Assembly: GCA_009746045.1 (NCBI GenBank)
Contig: RPFO01000412.1
Span: 346,992-410,991 of the forward strand
Length of the DNA: 64,000 nucleotides
Direction of reading: 5' to 3'
From: Mesostigma viride
Taxonomy: Eukaryota; Streptophyta; Mesostigmatophyceae; Mesostigmatales; Mesostigmataceae
The notes below the pieces were generated by a model. It was not told the DNA's origin, did no database searches, and worked only from the letters and a program-made list of their open reading frames with translations. Numbering within the stretch: the first letter of the stretch is position 1; each line of letters starts with the position of its first letter. A program made the position numbers and the translations under genes. This document shows, piece after piece, positions 29,637-39,559 of the stretch.

Positions 29637-32600
29637 ATGGATGCTGATGAGAGTGGACTCATGGCAGATGAGGCCTGCCAGGTGGTAGGGGCTCCAGCAG
29701 TAACCCCTACTGACCGTAAAGCTGCCCCAGTGAGCAGCAGTAAAAGTGCCCCTGTTTGTGGCATTCCTATCCATGCCTGGAATAAAAAGAGTACCCCAGA
29801 GGGAACTCTTCCTGTAAATAATACATGTGGATCTGCTCCTGGTTGTAGACAGATGCCACATGGTGTTGCCCAGGTGAGCAACGTATCTGTGAACAATACA
29901 TGTGGTGCAGCTCCTGTTTGTAGCCAAGCACCCATTGATATTGTTAACAGTCAAGCTCCTCAGAGCAATAATCCTTGTTATATTGATAATAAAAACTTGG
30001 ACTCTTGCTCTGCCAGGAACGTGGATGCCCGTCCATGTCCTGAAGAGCCTGAGCCTAATGATTGTATTAATCTTAGGACTCTGGCTAAGAGTTTGCATGA
30101 TGCCTGTGGCCATGGAAACAATGCCATTAGGCTTGTTCAAGCCATTAATAACAAGGCTCTCTGGCAGGCTTATCAAGATGTCAGAGAACATTGTGTGTGC
30201 CAATTGTGTGCTAACAAGCCTTCCAAACGTCATGCAAAGCATCCTGCAGATGGTAGGGGTAATCTACAAGCTGATATCCTCTACTTCACCAATTACAGGC
30301 AATTGCCTTACTTGGTGGCTGTGGATGAATGGTCAGGCTACATTGGAATTGAACCTATGGCAGCAGGGGATGAGAATACTCTCCATGCCGCAGTTCTTGT
30401 TATTCTGCAGAAGTTTGCAGTTATTCATAAGCTGCAGATGGACTTGCAGTTTAACTGCCTGACCAAATACTCTGATCTGCCTTTCCTAAGGATTGTGGGT
30501 CGTGAAGATCACCAAGCCCAAGGCAAGGTTGACAGATATATACAGGAGCTTAAGAAGTTGGTAATATCCGGGGACTATCCTGAGATGTTTAAACCAACTT
30601 TTGCTGTCAGGTGTTTGGGTGCTGCAAAAGTGGAAAACACCATGAACAACCGTTTTCATACTATCAAGGTGCGTGGTGTTCCACGGCTGGTCTCACCTCG
30701 TGGACTAGCAGGTGGCCTCTACCCTGATGACATCATGCAGGCATGGAGTAAGCAGAGGTGGGCACAGTATGCTCATCTCTGTGAAAAGGATAAACAGAGA
30801 GGAGAATCATTAAAATTTGAGGTGGGAGACCAGGTGATCTTCCACAAAGAAAATGCTCCTGGTAAACGTGGTTATTGGCAGGGTCCAGGGACCATAACCT
30901 CAGTTGACCTGGAGATGAAAACTGCTGATGTGGTCTGGAATGGGACCACTTATCATCTGGCTTGGAATAGATTGAAGAGAGATCCAATGAACGTTCAAGA
31001 AAATCCCCTGGAAATTATGGCCCCTGAAGAGGCACTTGGATCTCCCAATCTTTCCTGTCCACCTTTGGCCAGTGAACAGGCTGGACTCCAACTACCAGAA
31101 AGGGCGGCCTCCCATCAACTGGAGCCTACTACTCAGCAAGCTCAGCCTAAGACATTGACTGGGATATCACAGGATGATATGGATGAAGCTGACTTGTTGG
31201 ATAATAGGGTGTCTGATCAGCACCGGAAGCTCCGGCCGTTGGAACATGGGCTTGAGACCCCTGGGCAGGTGGATAACATATTTCAGTCTGAACAGCCAAA
31301 GCTTGGATCCAATTACCCTGGTAATAAGCCATTGCCCTTGGAGACTGATGGGATTCCAGCCCAAGGAAGACAAGCTGAGGAGGGGTTGTCCAGGTTGAAC
31401 ACTCAGCTCGGCAAGAGAGGCAATCCTCAAGAGCTTCGGGATATTGTAAAGAAGCTCAAGCCCTCACTAAAGATTGCCAAAATAACTTCTCTTCTAGAGA
31501 AGGGCATGGACCTTGATGGCTTTGATGTGGATACCAAAGCAGAGGTCTCTGTCACCTCGCCCTTTAATGCTTTGCTGGATAAGTATTCCCTTGAACCCAG
31601 TCCATGGACTATTGTCCAAGACTTTGCGGGTAACACTGATCATCAAGTTCTTGGGAATATCACTATCCCATTCTTGGGTGAGTCTTTGACACTTTGTGTT
31701 GTTGATGGCTATAAGGGACCCACTCTCATTGGCCAGCCATTCTTGGTGACTCCCGGTGTTACCATTGTTGATGGCCCCAATAACACAAAGAGTCTCCTAA
31801 AAACCCATTGTGACCCAATTCCTCTGGAATCATTCAGATGTCTCTTGCCTCTTGAAATGTTCCAGAAGGCAAATTGGAAGACCGCCTGTGTCGGTTCAAT
31901 AAAAGGAGCAGAATGGGGAAGGGATATACCCCCAGCTTCTGAGCTGGTAGAACCCGCCCAGCTCAGTGTGACTTCTCTTGGTCTCACAAAAAGGTCATTT
32001 GCTGCTCATAGCCCCATGTCCTTTGATGATGTAGACCTGGATTGTCACACTTTCGCTGGCCTTGAGGCCTGGCGAGTAGCATTGGCGCGTGCGCTCCAGG
32101 AGTGGCAAACGCTGGATGTTTTTGAAGGCATTTCAGAACCTCCACCCAATGCTCAAATGCTTCAGTTGCGTTTTGTATGCAAGATGAAGAGCAAGCTTGG
32201 TGAGCCTCCCATACCAAACGCACGTCCAGTCGTGACCCAGTTCCATGGTACTACAGACTTTGATAAGGAGGAGCTGTACACTCCTGGCCTGTCACATCCT
32301 GTTCTCAGGCTTATTCTTAGTCTGTACCTTGGTGCTTTGGACTATGGCTTGGATTATGGAGCAGAAATTGATGACTTCACCAGGGCCTTTTTGCATGGTG
32401 ATCCTCAGGTGGCCAGAGCCACTTGGCAAGCTCAAAGACCCTGTTGTGTTAAGACCCCAGCATGCTGGATAGCTGAAGTAGGTCATCCCTACATGCAGCC
32501 TAAAGTGGGCTGGGAAGGACTGGTCAGCAGTCCAGTCATCTGGTATGAAACCATTGCTCCTGCCATCCAGGAGAGATGTCAGATGCAACAATCTCATCTT

Positions 32601-33566
32601 GCTTATTGTCTCTTTGTGGGGCAATCCAAAGGACAACCCACCTGGGCTACCTTACATGGAGATGATATGCAACGCATTGGTCCCAAGGGATGGTTGAATG
32701 AGACCTATAAAAGGCTCAATGACAAGTCCCCTATTGGTACCAGAGCATGGTTTAGTAAAAACAGCCAGGTACCTTACTGTGGCATTGGCTGTACCCTTTT
32801 CCAGGATGACAAAGGATGGCATCTTAAGCTGCAATCGGCGAAGGGGTATAAAGAAAAAGTAATAACTCAGTTGCCCAAGAGAGTAACTGAGGAGAATGCC
32901 CCTACGGTTAAAGGTCAACTGGGTTGGCTGGCTGCCACAACTAACCCTGACCTGGCAGTACAGAGTAGGATGCCAGACTCTGTTGTTGTAGGAGAAGGAA
33001 GGAGGCGCCTGGAGAGCTGCCTCAATGAATCTCCTGACTTGGTGTTGTCCGGTGTAGACTGGCATGGGCGCATCATCATAGACGCCTACACAGATGCTAG
33101 CCAAGAGTCTAGATCTGCCAACAAGATTGGTGCCAGAGCCGGATGCCTGATCACCATCAGGAATGAAGGCAAACAGCCCTCGTTGGTATACTGGTCCAGT
33201 AACCTTCAGAGGAGGCGGTTTGCTGGCATTGACACCGCTGAGTGCAGGGCATACGCCATGTGCATTCGCGATGCCATATACATAAGAGAGCTACTCTTAT
33301 GGTGTCTGAGTCAGATAAGACCTCAACCCGTGATTGATGTCAGGGTTTATTGTGATAATAAGCCCGTGGTCTCTTTTATCAAGAATGAGAGGGCCACTAC
33401 TACTGACTTGGACTACCTTGTGGCAAAGGAGTTGTCCAGCCACTGTATAACCATACATCTGCCAGGACACTCAAATCCTGCTGATGCTATGACCAAGCTT
33501 CCACGACTGGCCCTTAATGGGTACCAGTTGCTGCGGTCCATGATGGCTGGGAAACCCTTGTCATGA
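29637..33566 (+). CDS. Pol polyprotein of element A: integrase, protease-like, RT, RNase H (1309 aa)
   Basis: One intact frame of 1309 codons counted from ATG 29637. Integrase: HHCC-like LHDACGHGNN...CVCQLC at about 150-190, catalytic D213 and D269, and D299 where Glu is expected (GKVDRYIQELKK). Protease-like region: VDTKAEVSV with D632, then TLIGQPFL near 698, the retropepsin spacing but with Lys in place of Gly. RT: EIDDFTRAFLHGD (about 912) and LHGDDM with D1009/D1010. RNase H: DAYTDASQ (about 1149), DTAECRAYAM and YCDNKPVVSF. Placing the protease after integrase differs from both copia (PR-IN-RT) and gypsy (PR-RT-IN). Pol may also be reached by -1 frameshifting from gag at CAGAAAAACTAG. 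Confidence 0.85.
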   Translation: MDADESGLMADEACQVVGAPAVTPTDRKAAPVSSSKSAPVCGIPIHAWNKKSTPEGTLPVNNTCGSAPGCRQMPHGVAQVSNVSVNNTCGAAPVCSQAPIDIVNSQAPQSNNPCYIDNKNLDSCSARNVDARPCPEEPEPNDCINLRTLAKSLHDACGHGNNAIRLVQAINNKALWQAYQDVREHCVCQLCANKPSKRHAKHPADGRGNLQADILYFTNYRQLPYLVAVDEWSGYIGIEPMAAGDENTLHAAVLVILQKFAVIHKLQMDLQFNCLTKYSDLPFLRIVGREDHQAQGKVDRYIQELKKLVISGDYPEMFKPTFAVRCLGAAKVENTMNNRFHTIKVRGVPRLVSPRGLAGGLYPDDIMQAWSKQRWAQYAHLCEKDKQRGESLKFEVGDQVIFHKENAPGKRGYWQGPGTITSVDLEMKTADVVWNGTTYHLAWNRLKRDPMNVQENPLEIMAPEEALGSPNLSCPPLASEQAGLQLPERAASHQLEPTTQQAQPKTLTGISQDDMDEADLLDNRVSDQHRKLRPLEHGLETPGQVDNIFQSEQPKLGSNYPGNKPLPLETDGIPAQGRQAEEGLSRLNTQLGKRGNPQELRDIVKKLKPSLKIAKITSLLEKGMDLDGFDVDTKAEVSVTSPFNALLDKYSLEPSPWTIVQDFAGNTDHQVLGNITIPFLGESLTLCVVDGYKGPTLIGQPFLVTPGVTIVDGPNNTKSLLKTHCDPIPLESFRCLLPLEMFQKANWKTACVGSIKGAEWGRDIPPASELVEPAQLSVTSLGLTKRSFAAHSPMSFDDVDLDCHTFAGLEAWRVALARALQEWQTLDVFEGISEPPPNAQMLQLRFVCKMKSKLGEPPIPNARPVVTQFHGTTDFDKEELYTPGLSHPVLRLILSLYLGALDYGLDYGAEIDDFTRAFLHGDPQVARATWQAQRPCCVKTPACWIAEVGHPYMQPKVGWEGLVSSPVIWYETIAPAIQERCQMQQSHLAYCLFVGQSKGQPTWATLHGDDMQRIGPKGWLNETYKRLNDKSPIGTRAWFSKNSQVPYCGIGCTLFQDDKGWHLKLQSAKGYKEKVITQLPKRVTEENAPTVKGQLGWLAATTNPDLAVQSRMPDSVVVGEGRRRLESCLNESPDLVLSGVDWHGRIIIDAYTDASQESRSANKIGARAGCLITIRNEGKQPSLVYWSSNLQRRRFAGIDTAECRAYAMCIRDAIYIRELLLWCLSQIRPQPVIDVRVYCDNKPVVSFIKNERATTTDLDYLVAKELSSHCITIHLPGHSNPADAMTKLPRLALNGYQLLRSMMAGKPLS

Positions 33567-33728
33567 GGAGTAATCTGGGAGCCTGAGCCTAATGCTCCTC
33601 CTGTAGGTTTTTATCCCCCTGGAGGTTTTGTCCTCTCTGGAGAAGAGGTTTTCCTTCAGATTTGGGTTTTCCCTACAGCAGGTTACACCAACCATGCAAT
33701 GATGAGATGCAAACTCCATAAGACCCAA
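33567..33728 (+). other. 3' untranslated part of element A, continued at 43154-43259
   Basis: These bases follow the pol stop and end at the CCCAA target duplication of gypsy B. The region resumes at 43154 and runs to the 3' LTR. No coding frame is seen in either part. Confidence 0.6.
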
Positions 33729-34431
33729 TGTAACGACTAAAAATGTTGTGTTTGCAACAGCCTCAGTATCAACATTAGCGTGAAAAGATCTTTATACCTG
33801 GGTTGGAGTCGCGACAGATAACTTCACGTCCAGAGAAGCAATGAAGATGGATCTTCAACAGTTAAGGGAATGAGTCCCCACCCTTGTTAGACACAACAGA
33901 CAAGTTATATCCAAGTCAACTATCTGTTGAAGTTATAGTTGACTTTTGGCAAGGGTTGTTTGATTGATGAAACAAGGAAACCCTTGAATTACACCATAGC
34001 TTTAGCTCTCACGTACGCACACATGCACGGCCGCCCCAAACAGGATAAAAGTCATCGTGCACGCAGCATCCATCCAACCCTAACCCGGAAGGACCAATCA
34101 AAAGTGAGGATCACTCAAGATAAGATCTTAGCCTCCGAATCCTCCACACAACACAAAGCCAGTACATACGAAATCTCAAGGACCTGGAACCAAATCCACC
34201 AGGTACAACGGTACTGCAGAGAATCTTTGACTGACTAAACAACACCATGCAAAGTACCCTACGTGGATCAGGCCACGACCAATGAGGGTAGAACAATAGA
34301 TTCGACAGATCTCAACAGGCCCAATATCTATCAGACGTCGAAGCCTCCTAACTTCTCAAATAATTGTCCTAAAGAACTCATAATAAGATTCAACAGTAGG
34401 AAAACTTTGGATGTAACATTTGGTTGTTACA
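33729..34431 (-). repeat. 3' LTR of gypsy element B
   Basis: This 703-bp LTR begins TGTAACGACTAAAAATG and ends TTTGGTTGTTACA. It differs from its partner at AGTCAACTATC versus AGTCGACTATC. Frames inside it are non-genic. Confidence 0.9.
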
Positions 34432-34809
34432 TATCTCCCCCTCAAGACAGGAACTCCCAGTTCCTAGAAGCCAAGAAGAATAAAACGACAACCTCCACAA
34501 AACAACACAACATTAAACAGGAAGTCCACCACCTCTTGGGACAAGCAAGTGGGTTTTTACATCCCCAAAGGGCCTCCTATCTCAGTACCATCTGATCATG
34601 TCAACCCTGAATAAGACAAATTCACCCACAGATGAAATGTCATCAAGTGACTAACACACAGGCAACCATGCCTGAATAATACAACTGCAAAGCTACCATG
34701 AACTCAGAACTGTCGTTGCTGGAAATCTGGACTGGACATCAGAACTGGTCGCCTCCATTCTGGATCCCCACCTCACTCCACAGCCCATCTCCAACCATCC
34801 TGGAACCCT
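34432..34809 (-). other. 3' non-coding region of gypsy B with polypurine tract
   Basis: Minus-strand sequence between the last ORF stop and the 3' LTR. It ends in the polypurine tract at 34432-34443. No other feature is seen. Confidence 0.55.
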
Positions 34810-35223
34810 TCACAGAGTGAACCAATCCCCCTTCTTCATATCCTTTCCCCTCGTTCCAAACACTGGGAAATGCTCCACCATGGACACCAGATCTGGCCAG
34901 TTCCTGCTGACCTGAATATCCAAGCAGGTCTCAGCAGCCTTGCCCAACTCAGCTGAAAACCTACTGCACTGGGCAGGGTAGGACAGAGTGACCACAGCCT
35001 GTCGGAGGGGATCGAAGACCCAGCCACTGGCAGTCTTATGGCGACATAGCCAGCTGCTATAGGCCCACCACAGCTGTAGAAAGGCCTTGATAGGCCCCCA
35101 CCTGGCGCCCAAGATGGGTACCAGCACCCTCAAAGGTGTGAGCCTGGCCCTCAGCTCGTTAGGGAACTTTGGTAACTGCAGCCCCACAAAGACTGTGCTG
35201 TCCTTGCGTGGAAAACAAGACAT
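34810..35223 (-). CDS. Gypsy B extra ORF 4, unknown (137 aa)
   Basis: ATG at 35223 overlaps the stop of the preceding ORF in the arrangement TGATG, which suggests re-initiation or a recent frame split of one longer protein. The product has hydrophobic and aromatic stretches (ILGARWGPIKAFLQLWWAYS) and no domain I recognise. Extra ORFs after integrase exist in some gypsy lineages (envelope-like or antisense genes), but no signal peptide or transmembrane anchor is evident here. Confidence 0.45.
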   Translation of the reverse strand: MSCFPRKDSTVFVGLQLPKFPNELRARLTPLRVLVPILGARWGPIKAFLQLWWAYSSWLCRHKTASGWVFDPLRQAVVTLSYPAQCSRFSAELGKAAETCLDIQVSRNWPDLVSMVEHFPVFGTRGKDMKKGDWFTL

Positions 35224-36071
35224 CACAGAGCAGTTGGACGACGGGTAAGGTCAAACTCTCCCTGCTTGACAGCCTGCTCAAGTAGCTCAGTGTAGGTCTG
35301 GGAATATCCAACTGGCTTGAGCCCTGCAAAGGCGAGTCTCAGGTCACTGGGCAGAGCCTCCATCAAGTCCTGGCCCTCCACCGGCCTCATGTCAAACGAA
35401 GGCCACGGGTACACTGCAAAGACGGTGTGCATAATGTAAGCCACCATAGGTGACCCAATCTCACAGAGACTGGGGGGCAGACAGTCAAGGGCCAACTCTA
35501 CCATACCCTCAGGTACTAGTTCACCCTCCTCCACCACTGTCTGATCCAATGCCTGCATGGCTGTGTACAAGGATTTACACCACTCGCACTGTCCAGGAGC
35601 ACAATTACGGTGGTCCAAGAACTGCTCCACCTGTTTTGTTGGAACAGCTGACCTGGGCAAGTGTACCACCACCTTAGGGGGTGGAGGAGCCTCCGTAGGA
35701 GAGGGGACTGAGACCACCGGGGTGGGGATAGCCTCCTGAGCTACTGGAGCCTCAGAAACTGCAGGCACAGCAGAACCCACAGTTGGAATGTGCCCAGCCC
35801 TCAAGTGTTCTGCCATCTGAGTAACCAGACCCTCCACATTAATCAACCTGGTTATCAAGGCCCCGTGACGCTGCTCGTGCCGTTGCTGATCATGTACCAT
35901 ACGCTGGAACAGATTGAGAAAATGGGCTTCCACAAACCCAGCGTCTTCCTGGATCGAAGGGCCCGGGGCTCTGGGGCCAGCGTAGTCGTGCTGAAAGACA
36001 TACGTAGCCCTCACGTCCTCTTGGGTTCGTGCAGGTGGCCTGGGTGTCCCCTCCGGATGGGAGTCGGCCAT
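35223..36071 (-). CDS. Gypsy B extra ORF 3, unknown (282 aa)
   Basis: The ATG at 36071 (MADSHPEGTPRPPAR) follows the chromodomain stop by about 50 bp. Residues about 45-90 are helical and likely coiled-coil (FLNLFQRMVHDQQRHEQRHG, then LINVEGLVTQMAEHL). A Pro/Val/Ala-rich linker follows, and a segment with His/Cys spacing, FLDHRNCAPGQCEWCKSLY, may bind metal. The reading frame is intact while the upstream pol is broken. The function is unknown; a gag-like accessory or envelope-like role cannot be told apart. Confidence 0.5.
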   Translation of the reverse strand: MADSHPEGTPRPPARTQEDVRATYVFQHDYAGPRAPGPSIQEDAGFVEAHFLNLFQRMVHDQQRHEQRHGALITRLINVEGLVTQMAEHLRAGHIPTVGSAVPAVSEAPVAQEAIPTPVVSVPSPTEAPPPPKVVVHLPRSAVPTKQVEQFLDHRNCAPGQCEWCKSLYTAMQALDQTVVEEGELVPEGMVELALDCLPPSLCEIGSPMVAYIMHTVFAVYPWPSFDMRPVEGQDLMEALPSDLRLAFAGLKPVGYSQTYTELLEQAVKQGEFDLTRRPTAL

Positions 36072-36119
36072 GGCTGGCAACCACAGACACAAAACACCAA
36101 AAAGAGGTGTTAGCAGTGC

Positions 36120-36647
36120 TCACTGGGAGCTATGAAGGGGAGCACACCGCTCAGAGCCCATGACATACCACTCAGGCAAGGTGATACCATGACGCTGACA
36201 ATACTCTAGTACAGCAGAGTGACTGTTGGTGAGATCAGACAACCACAGCCACGTAGCAGTCACCTCTAGCTCTCCCTTCCAGTGTACCTTAAACTGCAAC
36301 TGTTTGGTACGACCTTTCCCCTTCACCCTGTGAGCCAACAACCGCTCCACTTCATAGATCTTCTCCCCCTCAGAATCCAATTCATAAGGCAAAGGGGCAG
36401 ACAATCTGCCTGGTAAGGTGTTGCGCCTGTACAGCTTCAGCTGGGCTAGGTGAAAAATATTATTCCTGAGCTTCCAGTGAGAAGGCACTTGGACCTGGAC
36501 CACTGTACCATAGTGGAAGGTTGCCAACACTGGGTAAGGACCCAACCAGAGTGGTTGCAGTTTCCTGCATTGCTCCTTCTCAGGCAGCACTCTGTTGGCT
36601 TCCAGCAACACCAAGTCCCCAGGAGCTACAAAGGAATGACTGGCCAC
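36120..36647 (-). pseudogene. Integrase C-terminus with chromodomain, gypsy B
   Basis: The frame includes the integrase GPY/F-type module (LQPLWLGPYPVLATFHYGTV) and then a chromodomain: YEVERLLAHRVKGKGRTKQL, VHWKGELEVTATWLWLSDLT. Chromodomains of gypsy chromoviruses bind modified histones and direct integration. The segment is out of frame with the integrase core at 37315-36626, so the native polyprotein is broken near 36640. Confidence 0.8.
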
Positions 36648-38463
36648 CGTTTGCTGCCAGGCGTAGTCAGGTACTTGTCCTGTGTCCTCAACAGCTGGGT
36701 AGCCACAATGCTGTGAGCCTCCTGGAAGGAAGCCAACAACTGCTGGACTGAACCAAGACGTCGCTGGAAAGGGCCTTCAGCGTCTCTGTCAGGCAGTTCC
36801 AAGTCGAATGGTGTCAAGGGACACTGGCCATTGCAGATCACGAAGGGGGACATCTGGTGAGGAGCCAGAGGAGAGTTGTTGATTGCGAACTCTATGAAAG
36901 GTATCTTCTTGTCCCAGTCCTTGTTGTCGTGTGTACAATAGTGCTTTTGACACTCCCTGACAATTCTGTTCATCCTCTCCACCGCCCCAGTACTGGCACA
37001 CCTGTATGCCACACCGAATGCCAGCTTAGTGTCTAGGATGTCAAAGAATGACTTCCAAAACCCTGACAGCCAAAGGGGGTCCTGATCAGTGATGATCACT
37101 CTAGGCATGCCGTGCAGACGGTAGATCTCCTTCATAAACAAATCCACACACTGTGCAGCGGTGAGATGAGTATTGCAAGGAATCAGATGGCACATCCTGG
37201 ACAGCCTGTCCATGACCACAAGGATCCTGTCATTGCCACCATCTGACATGGGAAGACCACAGATAAAATCCATAGTCACACTGATCCAAGGGCGCAGGGG
37301 AATGGGCATAGCCATGGGAAAATGGGCGTGGCTTGGTTCCTGACCTTATTTCTCTGGCAGGAGTCACAGGAATCCACATAGGCCTTAACATCCTGATAAA
37401 GGCCAGGCCACCAAAACCTCTGCTGCACCTCATGAAGTAGCTTAGCATAACCAGGATGACACGCAGTCACATCGTCATGGAAACAATGTAACACTGTGGG
37501 AATGGCCATCTCAGGCACATACACTTTTCTAGTCACCGTGTGCTCTGCATCATGAGTGTGAACATACAGAACGCCCTCCCAGTATTCTACAGGTCTATTG
37601 CCAAAGTTGCCCCTCTGGATAGCTGCAGTAGCCATGTCCTCCGTCTTGGTGAAGGCCTTGATGACGTCCAGCAGGGAAATATTTAAAGGGTTAGGCAACA
37701 CCAGGTCCTTGTCAGGTCCCAGGGGCTGCATCTGCATCTCCTCTTCCTGCCCAGGGCTAGCCACCAACTGCTTGGATGAGACAGTAGTAGCTATAGGCCC
37801 TTTTGACCTTGCCATCACCTGAGAGGCCAACACCTTGGACCGGCCTACCAACACAGGGTCCATGACCCACTTCCTGGGCCTACCTCTGCTGCGCCTAGCA
37901 GGGCCTCCCTCACCTGGCTGCTCTGTGGGAGTGGGCACCACACCTTCAGGACTTCTCCTAAGACTGTCAGACAGTGACTGGACACCCTCCTGGACGCCTG
38001 TCAACTCTGGGACAGAGCCCTGGTCGATGAGCATCACGGGACCACCGTTATTCCCTACAGGTGGTGTCAACAGTTGAGAAACCTTCTGGTTGTTGGCCTG
38101 AGCTCTAGTCAAGGCTCCACACTCTACCACAGAAATCAGGGCAGCACAGATGTCCAAGTCCTCATGAAAACTTCCCATCAAATCCCTCCTCCTGGACAGG
38201 GCGTCAGGCACCACATTCTGCGTACCAGGAATGTACCTCACAGAGAAAGGTCCAAACCCCCCCAGGAACTCCATCCATCCAGCCATCCTCTTACTCATCC
38301 GGGTCTGTTCCAACACATGTACCAAGGGCCTGTGGTCAGTCATCAGGGTAATAGACTCGTTGCCCTGCCCATCTCTGGCGCTGCTGGCCACAGAAAACTG
38401 GCCCCCTTCAGTAGGTGTTCCCACTTGTGACAGGCCACCACCAATCCCAACAGCTCTGCTCAT
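36626..38463 (-). pseudogene. RNase H end and integrase core, gypsy B (frameshifted)
   Basis: Frame 38463-37276 carries the RNase H end (ITLMTDHRPLVHVLEQTRMS, then VRYIPGTQNVVPDALSRR). It continues into the integrase zinc-binding HHCC domain (HDDVTACHPGYAKLLHEVQ, CDSCQRNK). Frame 37315-36626 carries the catalytic core: SVTMDFICGLPM (first Asp), IITDQDPLWLSGF (second Asp) and STGAVERMNRIV (Glu). A frameshift lies in their 40-bp overlap. An unusual 220-residue spacer with basic and Pro-rich sequence separates RNase H from HHCC. Confidence 0.8.
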
Positions 38464-39559
38464 GAACAGGGTAGTTACGTTCTGCAGACGTCATACTCCT
38501 GGACATGTATTCCACTGGTTGAGGGCCCTTACCATGATCTTGCATTAGTACTGCACCAATAGCACCCTGTGAGGCGTCAGACCTAACCTGGTATGGCAAG
38601 TCTGGGTTGGGGCCCACCAACAAGGGAGCAGTGGTAAGCTTCTGCTTCAACACATCAAAAGCTTGCTGGCATGCTGCAGTCCATTCAAAGGGACATCCTT
38701 CTTGAGCAGGGCTAACAGGGGACCAGAGATGGCCGCCATGTCAGGGAATGAACCGTCGGTACCAGCCCACCAGGCCCAGAAAGGATCTGACATCCTGAGC
38801 TGACTTCAACACAGGCCACTCCAAAACAGCAGAGACCTTGCTGGCCTCAGGAGTCATACCTGCAGCGCTCAGCTGGTAGCCCAGAAACTTCACCTCTTGG
38901 CCCCACTCCACCTTGGACCTCTTCACCGACAGATGATACTGATGGATCACCTTAAGGACCTCCTCCACGTTCTCCAGGTGCTCCCTGAAGGTACGAGAGT
39001 GTACCAGAATGTCGTCCAGGTAGACGACCACACAAGTCCTGAAGACCACCCTGGTAGTGTCACACAAGTGGGCAATGTCCTTGAACCTGGGGTTGCGAAG
39101 GTCAGGTGAGATCTGGGGCAGGGCATTTCCAGTCAGGTGGCCAAAGATGGCATTGACAAACATCTGCATAGTGGCAGGACTGTTAGAGGCACCCATGGGC
39201 ATTACTGTCCACTGGAACTGTCCCCATGGGGTAGAAAAGGCCGTCTTGGGGATGTCCTCAGTAGCCACCCTGATCTGCCAGAAAGCATGCCTGAGGTCAA
39301 ACTTGGTAAAGAAGGCAGCTCCTGCAGTCCTCTCCAGCAACTCATCAATTCTGGGCAGAGGGTACCTGGACTTGACAGTCACCTTGTTCAGTCCCCTCAG
39401 GTCAATGCACAACCTCCACCCCCCATCATGCTTGGGTACAAGCAAACACCCAGAACTGAAAGGACTGTTAGCTGGGAGGATCAGACCAGCCTCCAACAGG
39501 CCAATAAGTATGGTCTTCAGCTCTGCCATCTCTGCAGGGCCCATCCTGTACATAGGCAC
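38408..39559 (-). pseudogene. Reverse transcriptase and RNase H start, gypsy B
   Basis: Frame 39559-38741 (272 codons) is a well-preserved RT: LLEAGLILPANSPFSSGCLL, LRGLNKVTVKSRYPLPRIDE, FSTPWGQFQWTVMPMGASNS, catalytic VVYLDDILVHSRTF and FLGYQLSAAGMTPEASKVSA. The next frame, 38653-38408, holds the RNase H start (YQVRSDASQGAIGAVLMQDH). A frameshift separates the two near 38700. Confidence 0.85.
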
